The notes under the pieces were generated by a model. That model did not search any database. It was not told where the DNA came from and worked only from the letters and a program-made list of their open reading frames with translations. The translations under genes and the position numbers were made by a program. From NCBI GenBank assembly GCA_024138015.1, contig JAMXBB010000008.1, positions 43,941,185 to 44,005,184 on the forward strand: DNA of 64,000 nt, read 5' to 3'. Position 1 is the first letter of the stretch, and each line of letters begins with the position of its first letter. This document shows positions 48,358-59,640 of the stretch, in pieces. This stretch comes from Lumnitzera littorea (Eukaryota > Streptophyta > Magnoliopsida > Myrtales > Combretaceae).

Positions 48358-49385
48358 CGTTGACGCTAATGTAGCCAGTGCATCAGCAAACTAATTATGG
48401 TTCCTTAGAATGTAAGTGAACAAAATCTCTTGGAATTTTTCAATTAGCTTGCTTAAATGTTTGTGGTAAGGTATCAATTTCTCATCCTTTGTCTTATATT
48501 CCCCTAAGATCTAGAGAATTATAAGAGAAGAATCTTCATACACTTCCAATTCTTATATTCCCATATCTAGTGCCATTTTGAGCCCCAAAATGCAAGCTTC
48601 ATATTCTACTATGTTGTTGGTATATGGAAATGTTAATCTTACTACTATAGGGAAATGATTACCCTCTAGTGATACTAATACTGCTCTTATCCCACATCCA
48701 AACACGTTGGCTGCTCTATCAAAATACATTTTCTATCCCAACTTCTCACCACTTAATTCGTTTGCCACCATCACATTTTCATCAGGAAATTGTGCTTTTG
48801 AACCCTCGTCCTCATCTTCTAATGGGTATTTTGCCAATTGATCAGCCATTGCCTGTCCCTTGACTAAACTTTGACTCATTTATTTGATATCAAACTTAAA
48901 GAGTAGCATCTGCCACTTCGATATTCTCCCAATCAACACTGACTTTTCCGGTAAATACCTCAACGGGTCATGTTTTGTCAACAACTCTATTGAATAATAG
49001 AGAGTGTACTACCTGAGCCTATGCATCACCTATACTAAGGCACAACACGTTCTTTCCACTTTTGAGTATTTTTGCTCACCTTTTGTGAACTTCTTGCTTA
49101 AATAATTGATAGGATGCTCTTTTCTCCCCATTTTACCTTTCTGTCCCAGCACGCATCCCATCGATTCTGGAAGGATCATAAATAAAGGATCAAGGGCCAT
49201 CCTAGTGTAGGAGTGACCAATACGAGAGGATTCATGAGATACTCTTTGATTTCAACAAATGCTTGCTTGTACTCTTTATCCCATTCAATGGTTGCGTTCT
49301 TCCTCAAAAGTTTGAATTATAGCATACATATATTAGTTAGCTGTAAGACAAACCGAGCAATGTAATTCAATCTTCCCAACAGTCC
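48358..49385 (-). pseudogene. RNase H and second archaeal-type RNase H of element B
   Basis: After the RT connection comes a damaged first RNase H (TIEWDKEYKQAF region near 49290, then RYLPEKSVLIGRISKWQMLL near 48950). It is followed by a second domain starting YFDRAANVFG (D at 48718-48720; the usual DGA is DRA), then VEYEACILGLKMALDMGI, VYEDSSLI, and FADALATLAS with D at 48382-48384. A second RNase H of this type is a Tat-clade mark. Several stops interrupt it. These enzymes remove the RNA template during reverse transcription. Confidence 0.75.
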
Positions 49386-50110
49386 CTAAACTTCTTTTAT
49401 AGTCTTAGGTGCTAACATGTTTACAATTGCCTTAACTTTATCTAAGTCTACTTGGATTCCTTTTCTACTGACTACAAGACCCAACAATTTGCTCAAAGTC
49501 ACTTCAAAGGTGCACTTCTCAAGATTTAACTTCAGTTGAAACTTCCTCAATCGTTCAAATAGTTTACATAAAATATCTATGTGATTTTCATCCTCCTTAG
49601 ATTTAACGATCATATCATCTACATAAATCTCGAGTTCCTGATGCATCATGTCATGAAGCAGAGCTACCATAGCACGCTGATAAGTTGCCCCAGCATTCTT
49701 TAACTCGAAAGGCATCACGTGATAACAAAACGTTCCCCAAGTGGTAGCGAAAGTTGTTTTGATTTTATCTTCTTTTGCCATTTTAATTTGATTACATCTC
49801 TAGAAACCATTCATAAACGAGAAAAGATAGTTCCCGGATGTGTTATCTATTAGTACTCAATATGTAGCAAAAGAAAGTTATCCTTTGGTGTTGCTTGGTT
49901 TAAATCTCGAAAATCTACACAAACCCTAACTTTCCTATTTTTCTTCAACACTAGCATCACATTGGCCACCTATGCGACGGTAATCTGATGCTTTTGCAAA
50001 TCTAACTTCTAACAACTTCTTCACTTCTTCTTTTATTTTGAGGAGTATGTTCGGCTTAAATTGTCTAAGCTATTGTCTTTTTAGTTTTATTTCCTCCCTG
50101 GTTGGCAACT
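49386..50110 (-). pseudogene. Reverse transcriptase of element B
   Basis: The upstream part is frameshifted but keeps TPKDNFLL, then SGNYLFSFMNGF and CNQIKM. The clean part at 49386-49781 reads TWGTFCYHVMPFELKNAGAT, then the catalytic YVDD at 49614-49625, then KLNLEKCTFEV and LVVSRKGIQVDLDKVKAI. The order and motifs are those of Ty3/Gypsy RT. The TAG between GF and RCNQIKM and frameshifts upstream would block the product, although the active-site aspartates are intact. Confidence 0.85.
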
Positions 50111-50590
50111 TGTAAACCATAATAGACGAGTCTAAACCAAGCATATCTTCATAAAACCAAGCGAATATGTCCAATTATTCTGATATCAATCATGACAACT
50201 CCTGTTTTTTATTATCCGTTAAATTACCACCAATTTTCAAGTTTCGTAGATTTTCCTCCATCCCCAAATTAATCATAACCATTGGTTCGTTAATAATCAC
50301 TCTACCCTATTCATGTCGACACTAATTCTCCTGAATTTCGTTTGAAGTCTCAATATCATCTTTAACATCTAACCCAGTAGGGCTGAAGGTGATATTGGTA
50401 CTTTCATCATTTACATGCACAAGATATCCATTACATTCATTGTTTTTATTAGATCTGAAGAGTAAAGGAAAAAAGAAAAGGTCAATGAATAAATATTAAA
50501 GAAGACTCAATAGAAAGAAAGGAATGAATTTTATTGAATGAATGAATCCAAATTATCTAAAACAGAAGGCCTAACTAATCGAACTAATTA
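50111..50590. other. Protease-RT linker of element B
   Basis: Expected to encode the linker and the start of RT. No clean frame and no motif. Ogre elements have an intron in the protease-RT region, but I could not place splice sites. Confidence 0.35.
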
Positions 50591-52330
50591 TCAAAATTGA
50601 ATGTTCCTAATTAATCTAATTTTACATTTCCAAAGAGACCTATTAACGGAAACGGAAAACCAATTGCACAAGGAAACTAGCATGCTAATATCTTCCTTCT
50701 CATCTAAATTGATGTTGCATTGCTGAGTCAAGGCCTTGGGTAGACTGGCTACTTCGGGTTCTTGAACACTAGTTGGTGCTGGGAATGTCTGGCGAATGTC
50801 TGGAAATTCCAAGTGAGTATGGTATAGCTGATCTCCTTTCTTGCTTTTGATTTTAGCCTTCGTTTCTTGAATCTCCTCTTTAGTGGGCTCATATCCAAGC
50901 CCAAATGTTCCAATTTGTTGCTTAAGCTGTTTCAAACAACCCCATGCCCCTTGTCTTACTTCCTCGATCATACTAACTTCGTCAAAGATCTACAACTCTA
51001 GCTCTTCTGATTCTTCATCCCTGATACAGGGAATAGTCGTCTCTTTGTAAATCTCGTAATCTTGCTCCCCAAGAATAGTAACCAACTATCCATTAGCTAT
51101 AAATTTCACCTTTTGATGTAGACTAGATGGAATTGCCCCTGCTGAATGAATCTACGGTCTTCCCAACAGAAGATTGAAAGTTTGCGGTATATCCAAAACT
51201 TGAAAGGGAATAATAAACACCTGTAGGCCAATTTTGACTTACGACCCAATTTCTCCGATTATCTACCTTTTTGATCCATCAAAAGCTCTTACTAAAATCG
51301 AGCTGGGCTTGATCTCGATTGCATCGACTCCGAGTAAATTTAGTGTCGCCAAAGGACATATATTTAGTGATGACCCATTATCTATTAGAACTCAAGCAAC
51401 CACTTTCCCTGCACACTTAACCACTATGAAGAAGGGCTTCGTATGCTAGTTTCCTTCTTTACCTAGCTCATCTAGCGAGAATGAAATTTGATTCATCGCA
51501 AGTATCGAGTTCACTACCAATCCTAGCTTCTCAATGGAAATCCCTTTAAGTACATTGATATCTTTCAGAATTTTAATTAACGCCTTTCGATGAGCATCTG
51601 ATGACAACAGCAAGCCCATTAGAGAGATCTAGGCTGGTACCTTGGCTAACTAGACCATTATCTTGTACTCACTGGCCTTCACTATCTTCTTAGCAACATT
51701 CTGATCTTTATCATCCATATCTTCAAAAATCTTTCAAGACACCTCTTCTATAGCAGTATTCCTTTTAGCTTCCTCATTCTGATCATAAACTCGTCCCGAG
51801 CATGTAAGTCCACCAACCATGAGTGATGAGGCTTTAGTTGTTTGATTCACCACCTGATAATCCAAGGGTGCTGCTTTGTAATTTTCTAAGGCTATTGGGA
51901 CATTGAAAACAATCTTCTTGGGCTTTCCCAATTCTTTAACCTTCTTAGTCTTCCCATCATATTCGAAAACCAATGGTTTGGGCTCATCTCCAATCATTCT
52001 AACCATCTCAACTTCCTTCTTGGCTTCTGCAATAAATTTGTCCTCTTCCTCAAATTTTGGACCCCATCCAGTAGGTAAGGCATTAATGTATATGGTAGGC
52101 GAATCGGTGTAATCTACTGAATACTCAAACTTCCCTTACGGCTCTCCTAGGGTGTCAACCATCAGATCGTCGGATTCATATCTTTTTCTAAGATCCTTCC
52201 AATTACTTCTCTTTTGCAGTTTTGGCATTGTCATAGCCATGATATCAGCTTTCTTTATCTTCCCATCCTTCAACAACTGATATATTGCTGGTTTAGTCCG
52301 GGTCCTATCTCTAAGATTCGTATTCTGCAA
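50591..52330 (-). pseudogene. Gag-pol linker and aspartic protease of element B
   Basis: Frames at 52136-52330 and 51734-52006 give the linker (ENYKAAPLDYQVVNQ near its end). The protease is marked by VLIDNGSSLNICP, with DNGS at 51371-51382 in place of the usual D(T/S)G, and by the later LLGRP.IHSAGAIPSSLHQ near 51120-51165. In that motif the expected Trp codon is TAG at 51152-51154, a single G-to-A change. Downstream, 50591-50971 continues with FGLGYEPTKEEIQE. The product would cut the polyprotein. It is the same reading order as in Tat-clade elements. Confidence 0.75.
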
Positions 52331-52339
52331 ATACCCAAC

Positions 52340-53769
52340 TTACCTTAGATTCCAAGCTATCTCCTCAATAGTGATGGGGAGACTGTCTAGATCAATCTCT
52401 GATTTAGAAACTTTAGAAATGATCATATTAATTGAATTTCCATGATTCGGTAAAGGGTTGTTATCCACATTAGGAGTAGGAGTCTGGATGAAATCTAATT
52501 GAACCAATTTTGTGTCAATAAGATCCTGAATCTTATGTCTAAGTCTCCAACATTGATCTGTAGAGTACCCCACTTGCCCTAGATGATAATCACATCGAAG
52601 CTTCGAGTTATAATCCCTCGGTCTTTATCCTTCCCTCAGTATTTCAAACGTTAGAAGGTTCTCCTTCCTTAATCGTGCGAAAACTTAGTATAGAGGAATA
52701 GGGATATGTATGAACTATCTTCTTTGTGGGTAGTTATTCTAGTTCGGATTCGGCGAGAGATTAGATCCTATCGTAATGGTTGCTAAGGCTGTGGGTTAGA
52801 CAAGGTTGCCAATATTGACAATGCTTATGGTGGCTTCTTTGGCCATGTTGGAAAATCTCGCAAGACGTATCTTCTTTTCGGCTGCTTCAGGATTAAGAAG
52901 CCTCCCAGTAGCAATAGCTTCCTTAATTTGGTACCCTAAGGCCATAATTTCTGCAAAGTTAGAGGTAGGGTGCCCAACAAGATGTTGGTAATACGAGCTT
53001 CCAAGAGTATTCATGAAAGCGAAGGTCAAATCCTTCTTTGTTAAGGGCGGAGTTACCCTAGCTGCCATGCACCTCCATCTTTGAGCATATTTTTTAAAGT
53101 TCTCATTGGTCTTCTTCTATAGATTATTTAGATCCCATGTGGATAGGGCTACTTCAATGTTGAACTTATACTGGTTGTAGAAAGCCCGTGCTAACTTATC
53201 CCAAGTATCAATCTCATTCAAGTCCAATTGGGCATACCAGGTGAAAGTAGGCCCAATCAAGCTATCCTAAAAGGTTTGGACCATTACCTTATCATATTTC
53301 GTATATCTCTCTATTTTCCTAATGTATAACCTAATGTAGAGCTTTGGGTAACCAATCCCATCGTATTTCTTGAATTCCGACAATTTAAATCTTTCCGAGA
53401 ACTCATTGTCTTCATATGGGCAAATTAATCATCCTTATCTGTTCAAACCCATTAACCATTTCTAAGGTTTTCATCTTCTCAATCAACTTCTACAAAAACT
53501 TTCTTTCTATCTCCCAATGTTTTTCCTTAATCTCTTTCCTCCATACCTCAGCATTAGGGACCAATTCTCCATCTTCCAATTCATGGGGAAGGATCATTTC
53601 TGCATTCCGATTTAGGTTGACTTGAGATCCTTATCTGTCATTAAGAATCTTTGATAGCTTAAGTGAGAGCTTGAATCTGTTTAGCCATCTTGTTTATGTT
53701 TTCTTCCAAAGTTGCTACTCTTAGGTCAGGCTTGATTTAACTGACATTTCTTATACCTTAAGTTGACAT
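52340..53769 (-). pseudogene. Gag of element B
   Basis: From an ATG at 53767-53769 comes an N-terminal coiled coil (VATLEENINKMAKQIQALT) with several stops. The retrotransposon gag domain follows, with FKKYDGIGYPKLYIRLYIRK, SLIGPTFTWYAQLDLNEIDT and FKKYAQRWR, and then the clean frame 52796-53068. A CDYHLGQVGYSTDQC knuckle-like motif (near 52550-52594) precedes WRLRHKIQDLID and PLPNHGNS. The order and motifs are those of Ty3/Gypsy Gag, the particle-forming protein. Stops, several of them at sites that fit CAG or TGG to TAG changes, inactivate it. Confidence 0.8.
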
Positions 53770-54148
53770 TCTCGTTTTAGAACGAGTGAATATCAAGCTT
53801 CTAGTTGAGTCTACTCGTTTGGATGCTATCTTCAAAATCCTACGCGAAAACCCAAGTTTTAGATGTCTTGACTAATTAAAGATTTTTGTTCTTTTTTTTT
53901 TCCTTTTTTGGTGACTTTTGTTACCCTATTGTTTGCCTCTTTTTGTGTTTTTTTTTCTCTCTCTTTTTTTTTTAAAAGACAACTGAACAAATAGATAAAT
54001 AATAATGAGTAAGAGACTGCACAATTAACAAAAATTTATTTATTAAAGCTATAAATTTATTAATCATGAGACCCAACTTATACAATAGACTAAATAAAAA
54101 GAAAAGAAAAACTCTTAACTAATCTTCTTAAAAACTTAAATCCTATAT

Positions 54149-55670
54149 CTACAAGAGGCGACGGATATGGCTAAGATGAACATCATCAACTTCCCTCATA
54201 AGTCTTTGTCCCGTAACATCTCTTTCTCGAATCTTGCTCCGGAAGAATTGATTTTCTTCTAGCAGCCTCTCATTTTCCAACTTCAACTCCTTGACAATTT
54301 TCTTACTTTCTTGGAACTAGGCTTCAACTCTAGACCGTATAGTGTCTCAATAAGCCTACTCTATTGGTGAAAGATTTGCTGGCTCTAACTTGTGTCTGAA
54401 CACGTCTGGTGCTTCATATTGTATCTTTCCTATCTTCTTCAACTAATCGTAGATGAATTGCTTAGTAACTCGGTACTCTCCGACTTTACCCCTCAAAGTT
54501 TCCACATTAACTATCTTCTTGACTTCTCTCCATTCCTACAGCTTCACAAGTTCTATTAGTCGTTGGATTAGAGCAGCTGTAGGTAGATAAGGATCTTGAT
54601 AATTTATTATGATGATGTTCAAGGAGTCTTTGTAGGCTATCTCTTGAAGTGGACCCAACTGTCTAGTGATACAAGCTAAGAAATACCCAATATAGCTTGT
54701 AATACTAATAAGGGAAACTCCTACATAATCGATGCACCCTACGATAGCTTGAGTGCAGTGGCTCCATCTAGTTGTCCACATAAAGTCTACTGGCTGCATT
54801 TTGCTAATAACTGACGCATCCATTAAACTGAGCTTCATCCGGTACCTTGAGGTAGTAGGCAAAGTCGTCAATCAGATTCATATTTTCTATCAGGTACTCT
54901 CTAAGAAGATTCCCTCTATACCCTTGTATGTGACTGAGAAACCACACGGCAAGGATTGTAGGGTTAGCCGTGAAATAACCATACCCCTACTTCTTTAGGT
55001 GGGTAAGTGTCCTGAACTGTTCTACTAATAGCACCAATATATAAGATTTGCCAACTAGGAATTGAATCACTAGCTCGGCAACCTTATAGTGGACTTGACC
55101 ATATTTGAAGGGAAATAGCACCATTCCAAACACTGCTACAATAAATGCGTTGACCTTCTTCTCGGCCCACGATTCATATCCTCTATAGAAGATCTAGTGA
55201 TATCTCTGATAAGCATTTGGGCTTGAAAACCACTCCACTAATCTTAGGATGTTGAGACATTTCTAGCCCTCTAAAGATAAGAATAGGACTAAGGCTAATT
55301 TCTTAACTCTTAACGATGTCATGAAAGCTTTCTTAGGCTAGACTTTGAGATTAAGGATAGCTACGCTTGCTTCAAGGGGAGGGGTACTGAGTAGTTACGA
55401 ATAATCTTCTATAGTAGGTGTCAATACGTATGGGTCGAAGTTGAAAGCTATAGATTCTAGATCCCAGTAATGGATAAGGGCTTGAATTAGAGGCCAATGG
55501 AGCTGGACCCACATAAGGGATACAATTGGCCTAATCTTCTTGCGAATGTGATCTTGCTTAACAAGAGGAAGCCGGTTCAACCAATCACTTAAGACGGCTT
55601 CGGGGAAGGAGTACTTATCCAGCTGGACTTCACAAATGAGCTCTAGACTGACACTATCCCGACACTCCAT
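54149..55670 (-). pseudogene. ORF1 of element B, DUF7745-like with coiled-coil tail
   Basis: It lies between the PBS and gag. The N-terminal part (from ATG 55668-55670 to 55395) contains DWLNRLPLVKQDHIRKKI, WPLIQALIHYWD and FDPYVLTPTIEDYS. The middle part at 54536-54871 includes MDASVISKMQPVDFMW and RQLGPLQEIAYKDSLN. The C-terminal end has KIVKELKLENERLLEENQFF, a clear coiled coil, and stops at 54149-54151. An in-frame TAG at 54317-54319 just before the coiled coil probably replaced CAG. The F/YW..F.F....TPT.E.Y pattern matches what I know of plant DUF7745 proteins. Ogre elements carry an ORF1 of unknown function at this place. Function unknown; the DUF assignment is from memory of the pattern. 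Confidence 0.65.
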
Positions 55671-55982
55671 ATCTATATTAAAAAAAGATGTAAACAAAAT
55701 AAAAGGCAACGATTATTTACAATAAGGCCACTAAATTTAGAATAAAATTGGGTATGATGTTAATAATTTCGCAACTTTTTCAAAAAATTTCTTAGAAATT
55801 GCATAGCCTTTCACTGACTAAAGAATGATAAAAGAAAAAAAAACAAAATAATATATATGTAACATAAGAAAATAAAACATTCATAGAGACACAAGCATAA
55901 TCAAACATATAAAATGCAACATGTTACATACAGATGCAATGCAGTAAGGGTGGGTGATTAATAAATTATCGGAAATACGATG

Positions 55983-56151
55983 AATCCGCGGTCGGAAAAT
56001 ACCCTTATATATGAGGAAGAGTGAAATAAGATTTTTTATAAGATTTTTTTTTTAAATGAGGCTCATGAATACTTATATATAAGGGTCGCTAGTTTTTTTG
56101 TTTTCAAATTTACTTTTTCTTTTAAAAAGAAAATCGAATCGACCGCAGATT
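55983..56151 (-). other. Leader hairpin of element B
   Basis: Two nested inverted repeats share one axis. The outer arms are AATCCGCGGTCG at 55983-55994 and CGACCGCAGATT at 56140-56151 (11 of 12 pair). The inner arms are ACCCTTATATAT (56001-56012) and ATATATAAGGGT (56075-56086), a perfect match. It lies in the untranslated leader, about 450-620 bases past the PBS and before ORF1, where retroelement RNAs often carry packaging or dimerisation structures. That role is inference. Confidence 0.55.
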
Positions 56152-56603
56152 AATTGGGCTTTTCCTATAATTTAAAAATAACTAACCCTTTTTGAAAAAG
56201 ATAATGCAAGAGGGTGGGTTCTACGTGTCCCAAGCTCTGTAGCTTCAAGGCTTTTTGAAGAGAAGTCTGGTGGGCTATATTAAAGCTTGAGTGAGCTCAC
56301 CTATTACCGCTAGGTAGGGTAATGATCCCAACGACCTAAGGGTTATACAATGGCAGCCCATCCTAGGTTTTTAAGGTGGATCGAGTCCAACCATATCTAA
56401 ACACACTGATGGTTTCTTGAAAAATAAGAAAACCCCTATCCCCATGAAGGCCCATTAGGCCAGGCTTTTTTTTTTTTTTTTTTAAGGTCTGCATCACTAA
56501 AAAATAATTAGTATAACTATAATATAATACAAAAAGAAAATAATAATACAAAAGCCCATTAAATTTTTTTTTTCTTAACTTTCACATGGCTAGCTCACTA
56601 AAC

Positions 56604-56622
56604 GTCCCTAATAGAGTTGCCA
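56604..56622 (-). other. Primer-binding site of element B (tRNA-Arg type)
   Basis: The minus strand reads TGGCAACTCTATTAGGGAC four bases past the LTR end. It is close to the TGGCGACTCTGCTGGGGA-type site known from Ogre/Tat elements and fixes minus orientation. Confidence 0.8.
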
Positions 56623-56626
56623 ATTC

Positions 56627-58363
56627 TATCGAACTTTATTTTTATTTTCTTAATTTAACCTATATTAAGCCTAACCCGCTTAATATAAAGTACTCGACAA
56701 TAAACTAAGGAAAAGAAAAAAATTTAACTTAAAAAAAAATGGAGTCGTCAACCAGTTTAATTAGTAAAAAAAAAAAAAATTAGGGTTTTTGGATAGGAAA
56801 ACCCTAATTTGACCACTAGTTTGTAAATATTCTAAAAAAAAATAATTTTTAGAAAATTAAACTAGAAAACTAGATTCAGGAGCTAACATATTAAGACTAA
56901 GTCACTATGTGAAAATAAAAAAAAAATTGATGAGCTTTATTTTTTATAATTTTCTAACAATATTAAAAATATACCTAAGTTCACAAAATATAACTAAAAA
57001 TGATTTTTTATTATTGTTTATTACAAATTTCTAAGAAAAGGGGAAAAAAGTTTTCTTATTTTTTAACGATTACCCTGAAAGTGCCTACGTGTATACTAAT
57101 TGAGATCAAACCAACCATAGTTCCTTTTTATAAAATTTTTAGTAAGTGGGTTATTTTTATTTTGAAAACTAAGCTAGGTTTACATTTTTTATCAATTTAT
57201 TATTTTAAGAAAAAAAACCTAAGAAATCTAATTTTTTTCGAATTAAATAAAAAAACCCTAATTAACTAAATCTTTTTGGAAAAACTCAATTTAAGATTTT
57301 TTTTATTTCTCCAAAACCCCTATGTGTGAAAAGTATCTTTGCTAAATCCTAATGATAAGATATGATCTAAATATGTTTATTTTTTTTAAAAAAAAAAAAC
57401 AATCTTACTAAAAATGTAATTGAGCTTAATTTGTTAAAAAATGAGATTAGCTTAAAAAAACACATAATACAAAAACAATAAAAACCTGTACTAAAAATAA
57501 ATAGATAAGTTAGTAAAAAATAATTAAATTAACTAATAAAATAAAAATAGCAAAATAAGAAATTTTACCTATGAATCGAGTTGTACGTTGAACATTGTTT
57601 TCGGATGGTCACAGGCGTGATCGAGGCATGTTAGTTGCTGTTTGCACTTATCACGGGTGTGATCGAAGGCGAATCGGCTTCTATTTCCATTGATCGCGGG
57701 TGTGATGGTTAATGCGTCGACTGCTGCTTCCATTGATCACAAGCGTAATGGTTAGTACTCTAGGCAATCACGAGCAATGTTGTGGGCGATTACGGGCGAT
57801 GCTGTGGGTGATCACGGGCAATGTTGCAATGATGGCTTGCAATGCTATGGTGGTAGTTTACAAGGGTTTTAGTGGTGGAGTGTGTGGGGTGTGCGTGTAG
57901 GAGTGTAATAAAAAAAAAAAAAAAACCCTAAATCCCTAGCCAACATAATATTTATAAGCTCAAAATCAAATCTTTAGTATTGAAGATACGGAAGATACGA
58001 TTGCAATTCTTCTAAGATTTACCTTAACTTTTAGAAATCCTAATTATTTTAGACCTTTTTTATTCTTCCAAGCTCAACCCGTTCTAATTTAGCCCAATAA
58101 TTCCCTAATTTGATTTTAAGCCCCTAAATTAAATTAATTTAGTCCGTCTCGTTACTTAATCTAACAACTCAACTTACTACAACTTGATACGACTTGACTC
58201 ATGACTGGACTTGCTATGACCTAACTTAATTTTCTTCTTTTTTTTTTTTTTAAATTTTCGTTTTTTATTTTTATTATATATATATTTTAAATTTTTTTGT
58301 TTATTTATTAACCTGGCTCAATTATTTAAAATAAAAAAATTTGTCAAAAATGAGGTGTTTATA
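56627..58363 (-). repeat. 5' LTR of element B
   Basis: It aligns with 43943-45733. In element orientation it starts TATAAACACC at 58363, where TGTAGACA has lost its first G, and ends TTCGATA at 56627. Shared landmarks include GAGTTGTTAGATTAAGTAACGA near 58150 (minus strand) and the conserved CCTACGT..CATAGTTCC block at 57074-57123. Frames at 57000-57269 and 57712-57900 are chance frames. Confidence 0.85.
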
Positions 58364-59640
58364 ACATCTTCAGATTCCTTAATGTCTCCTTCATCATCTA
58401 ATTCCACTATTAGTGTACTTAGTCACCTACTTTTACATCTATGGCCTAGCCCAAAGGCCACTTGCACTAACATGTTCAATTAGGGGGATAAAATGGCCAT
58501 GCCCCCCTTATTCCCTTTGAAATCTCTATTACCATGTTTACTTTACTTTTGGCCCTTATAATGCTTATTCTTAAGAGATGCTAATTCCTTAAAATAAAGA
58601 ATAGAAATTCTTTGAGGCAACCCATGAATTACAATTTCTAAGGCAAATATTTATCTTTCTCCCCAAAATGCCCTCATACAAACTGAAGAGTTACATAAAT
58701 TTGCCATTAATTAAAACATCAGTACACTCCCATCATTCTCCTTAGCAAATCCAAAACCCTAGCTTTGTCTCCTCTTTCGCATCCTACATACTTCCCATGC
58801 ATATGATGTAGTCAAGGGAGGAAAGCTCATATCTAGCTTCCATACCTCTTCCGTCTATCTTTCTTTAGAACTTCTTCATCCTTATGCCTACCATCCTTCT
58901 CTCTCACACTATCGAGCTAAGATCAAAAGGAAAAGCCATTACATCATCCTCTGTTCATACTCTATTTTTCATGAAATCTGAGTAAATCTTAGTAAGTCTA
59001 TCTCTCCTGTCTCTCTTTATAGTCATATTTGAGCAGGTTGTGAGTCTTTTGTCAAACTTGAAGTTGATTCTAAGTTAATCCCTTGTTCTATTATTGCCAT
59101 TTTGTGTTGAAATTCTCGGTGTGGTTTCTAATGGTTAGGGTCTTATGAGTATATGTTAGGATTTCACATTCCAACTTGAGAGAGAATACGATGGGGGATG
59201 TTAATCCATGTTTGTTGATTTCATTTTAATTTTTTATATATATTTTACTTAAACAAAGGTATTTTAGACATTTTCTTTTCTATTCACATCTTATTTCTTA
59301 TTAAATTCTACGAAGTTAACAAGGTAATAACAAGTCATTTGCATTTAACTAAACACCTTAATATTCATTTACCACTTATTAAATCTCCATTCCATTCCCT
59401 CGTAATTACCATTTTAGTCTCCTTTGTTCAATTCAACAACCTAGAAAAGCAGTTTTTTTTTTTCTTTTCTACTTTAATCCTCTAACTCTTCAAGGTTAGT
59501 TCTTTTTTTAATTCTAGCACTTAGTTGTGGTGGGCTGTTAGGTTTGTTTGGTGGTATAACAATGAATTTAGGTGATAGGTTCTTAATGAGTTTGGGATGC
59601 TTGAGGGCTTGGCTTATAAGGAGTAGGGTTTCTTGATAAG
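58364..59640 (-). pseudogene. Gag C-terminal part and zinc-knuckle relic of element C
   Basis: Directly next to element B the minus strand reads FGLGHRCKSR, a stop, then LSTLIVELDDEGDIKESEDV. In chromovirus Gag the GHRCK of the CCHC knuckle is followed by such an acidic stretch before protease. The first two Cys codons are blurred by a frameshift or stop. At the other end, 59560-59640, NPTPYKPSPQASQTH is a plausible Pro-rich Gag linker. The sequence between (about 58700-59450) is not recognisable and may contain a further small insertion. Confidence 0.6.

Larger units (their letters stand above)
43943..58363 (-). mobile_element. Element B: nearly complete Ogre-like Ty3/Gypsy element, 14.4 kb
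   Basis: It has two LTRs of about 1.8 kb (43943-45733 and 56627-58363), a tRNA-Arg-type PBS, a polypurine tract and, on the minus strand, ORF1, gag, protease, RT, RNase H, a second RNase H and integrase. An extra ORF upstream of gag, an archaeal-type second RNase H and a tRNA-Arg PBS are known marks of the Tat clade, and ORF1 of Ogre in particular. It is inserted in element C between the gag tail and protease. The flanking bases in element orientation are ATGT and ATGC, a possible decayed TSD. Stops and frameshifts in every ORF mean it cannot move by itself. Confidence 0.85.

Noticed and set aside
49386..49781. Endogenous pararetrovirus RT
   Set aside because: RT is followed by RNase H and a D-D(35)E integrase between two LTRs with PBS and polypurine tract, so it is an LTR retrotransposon.
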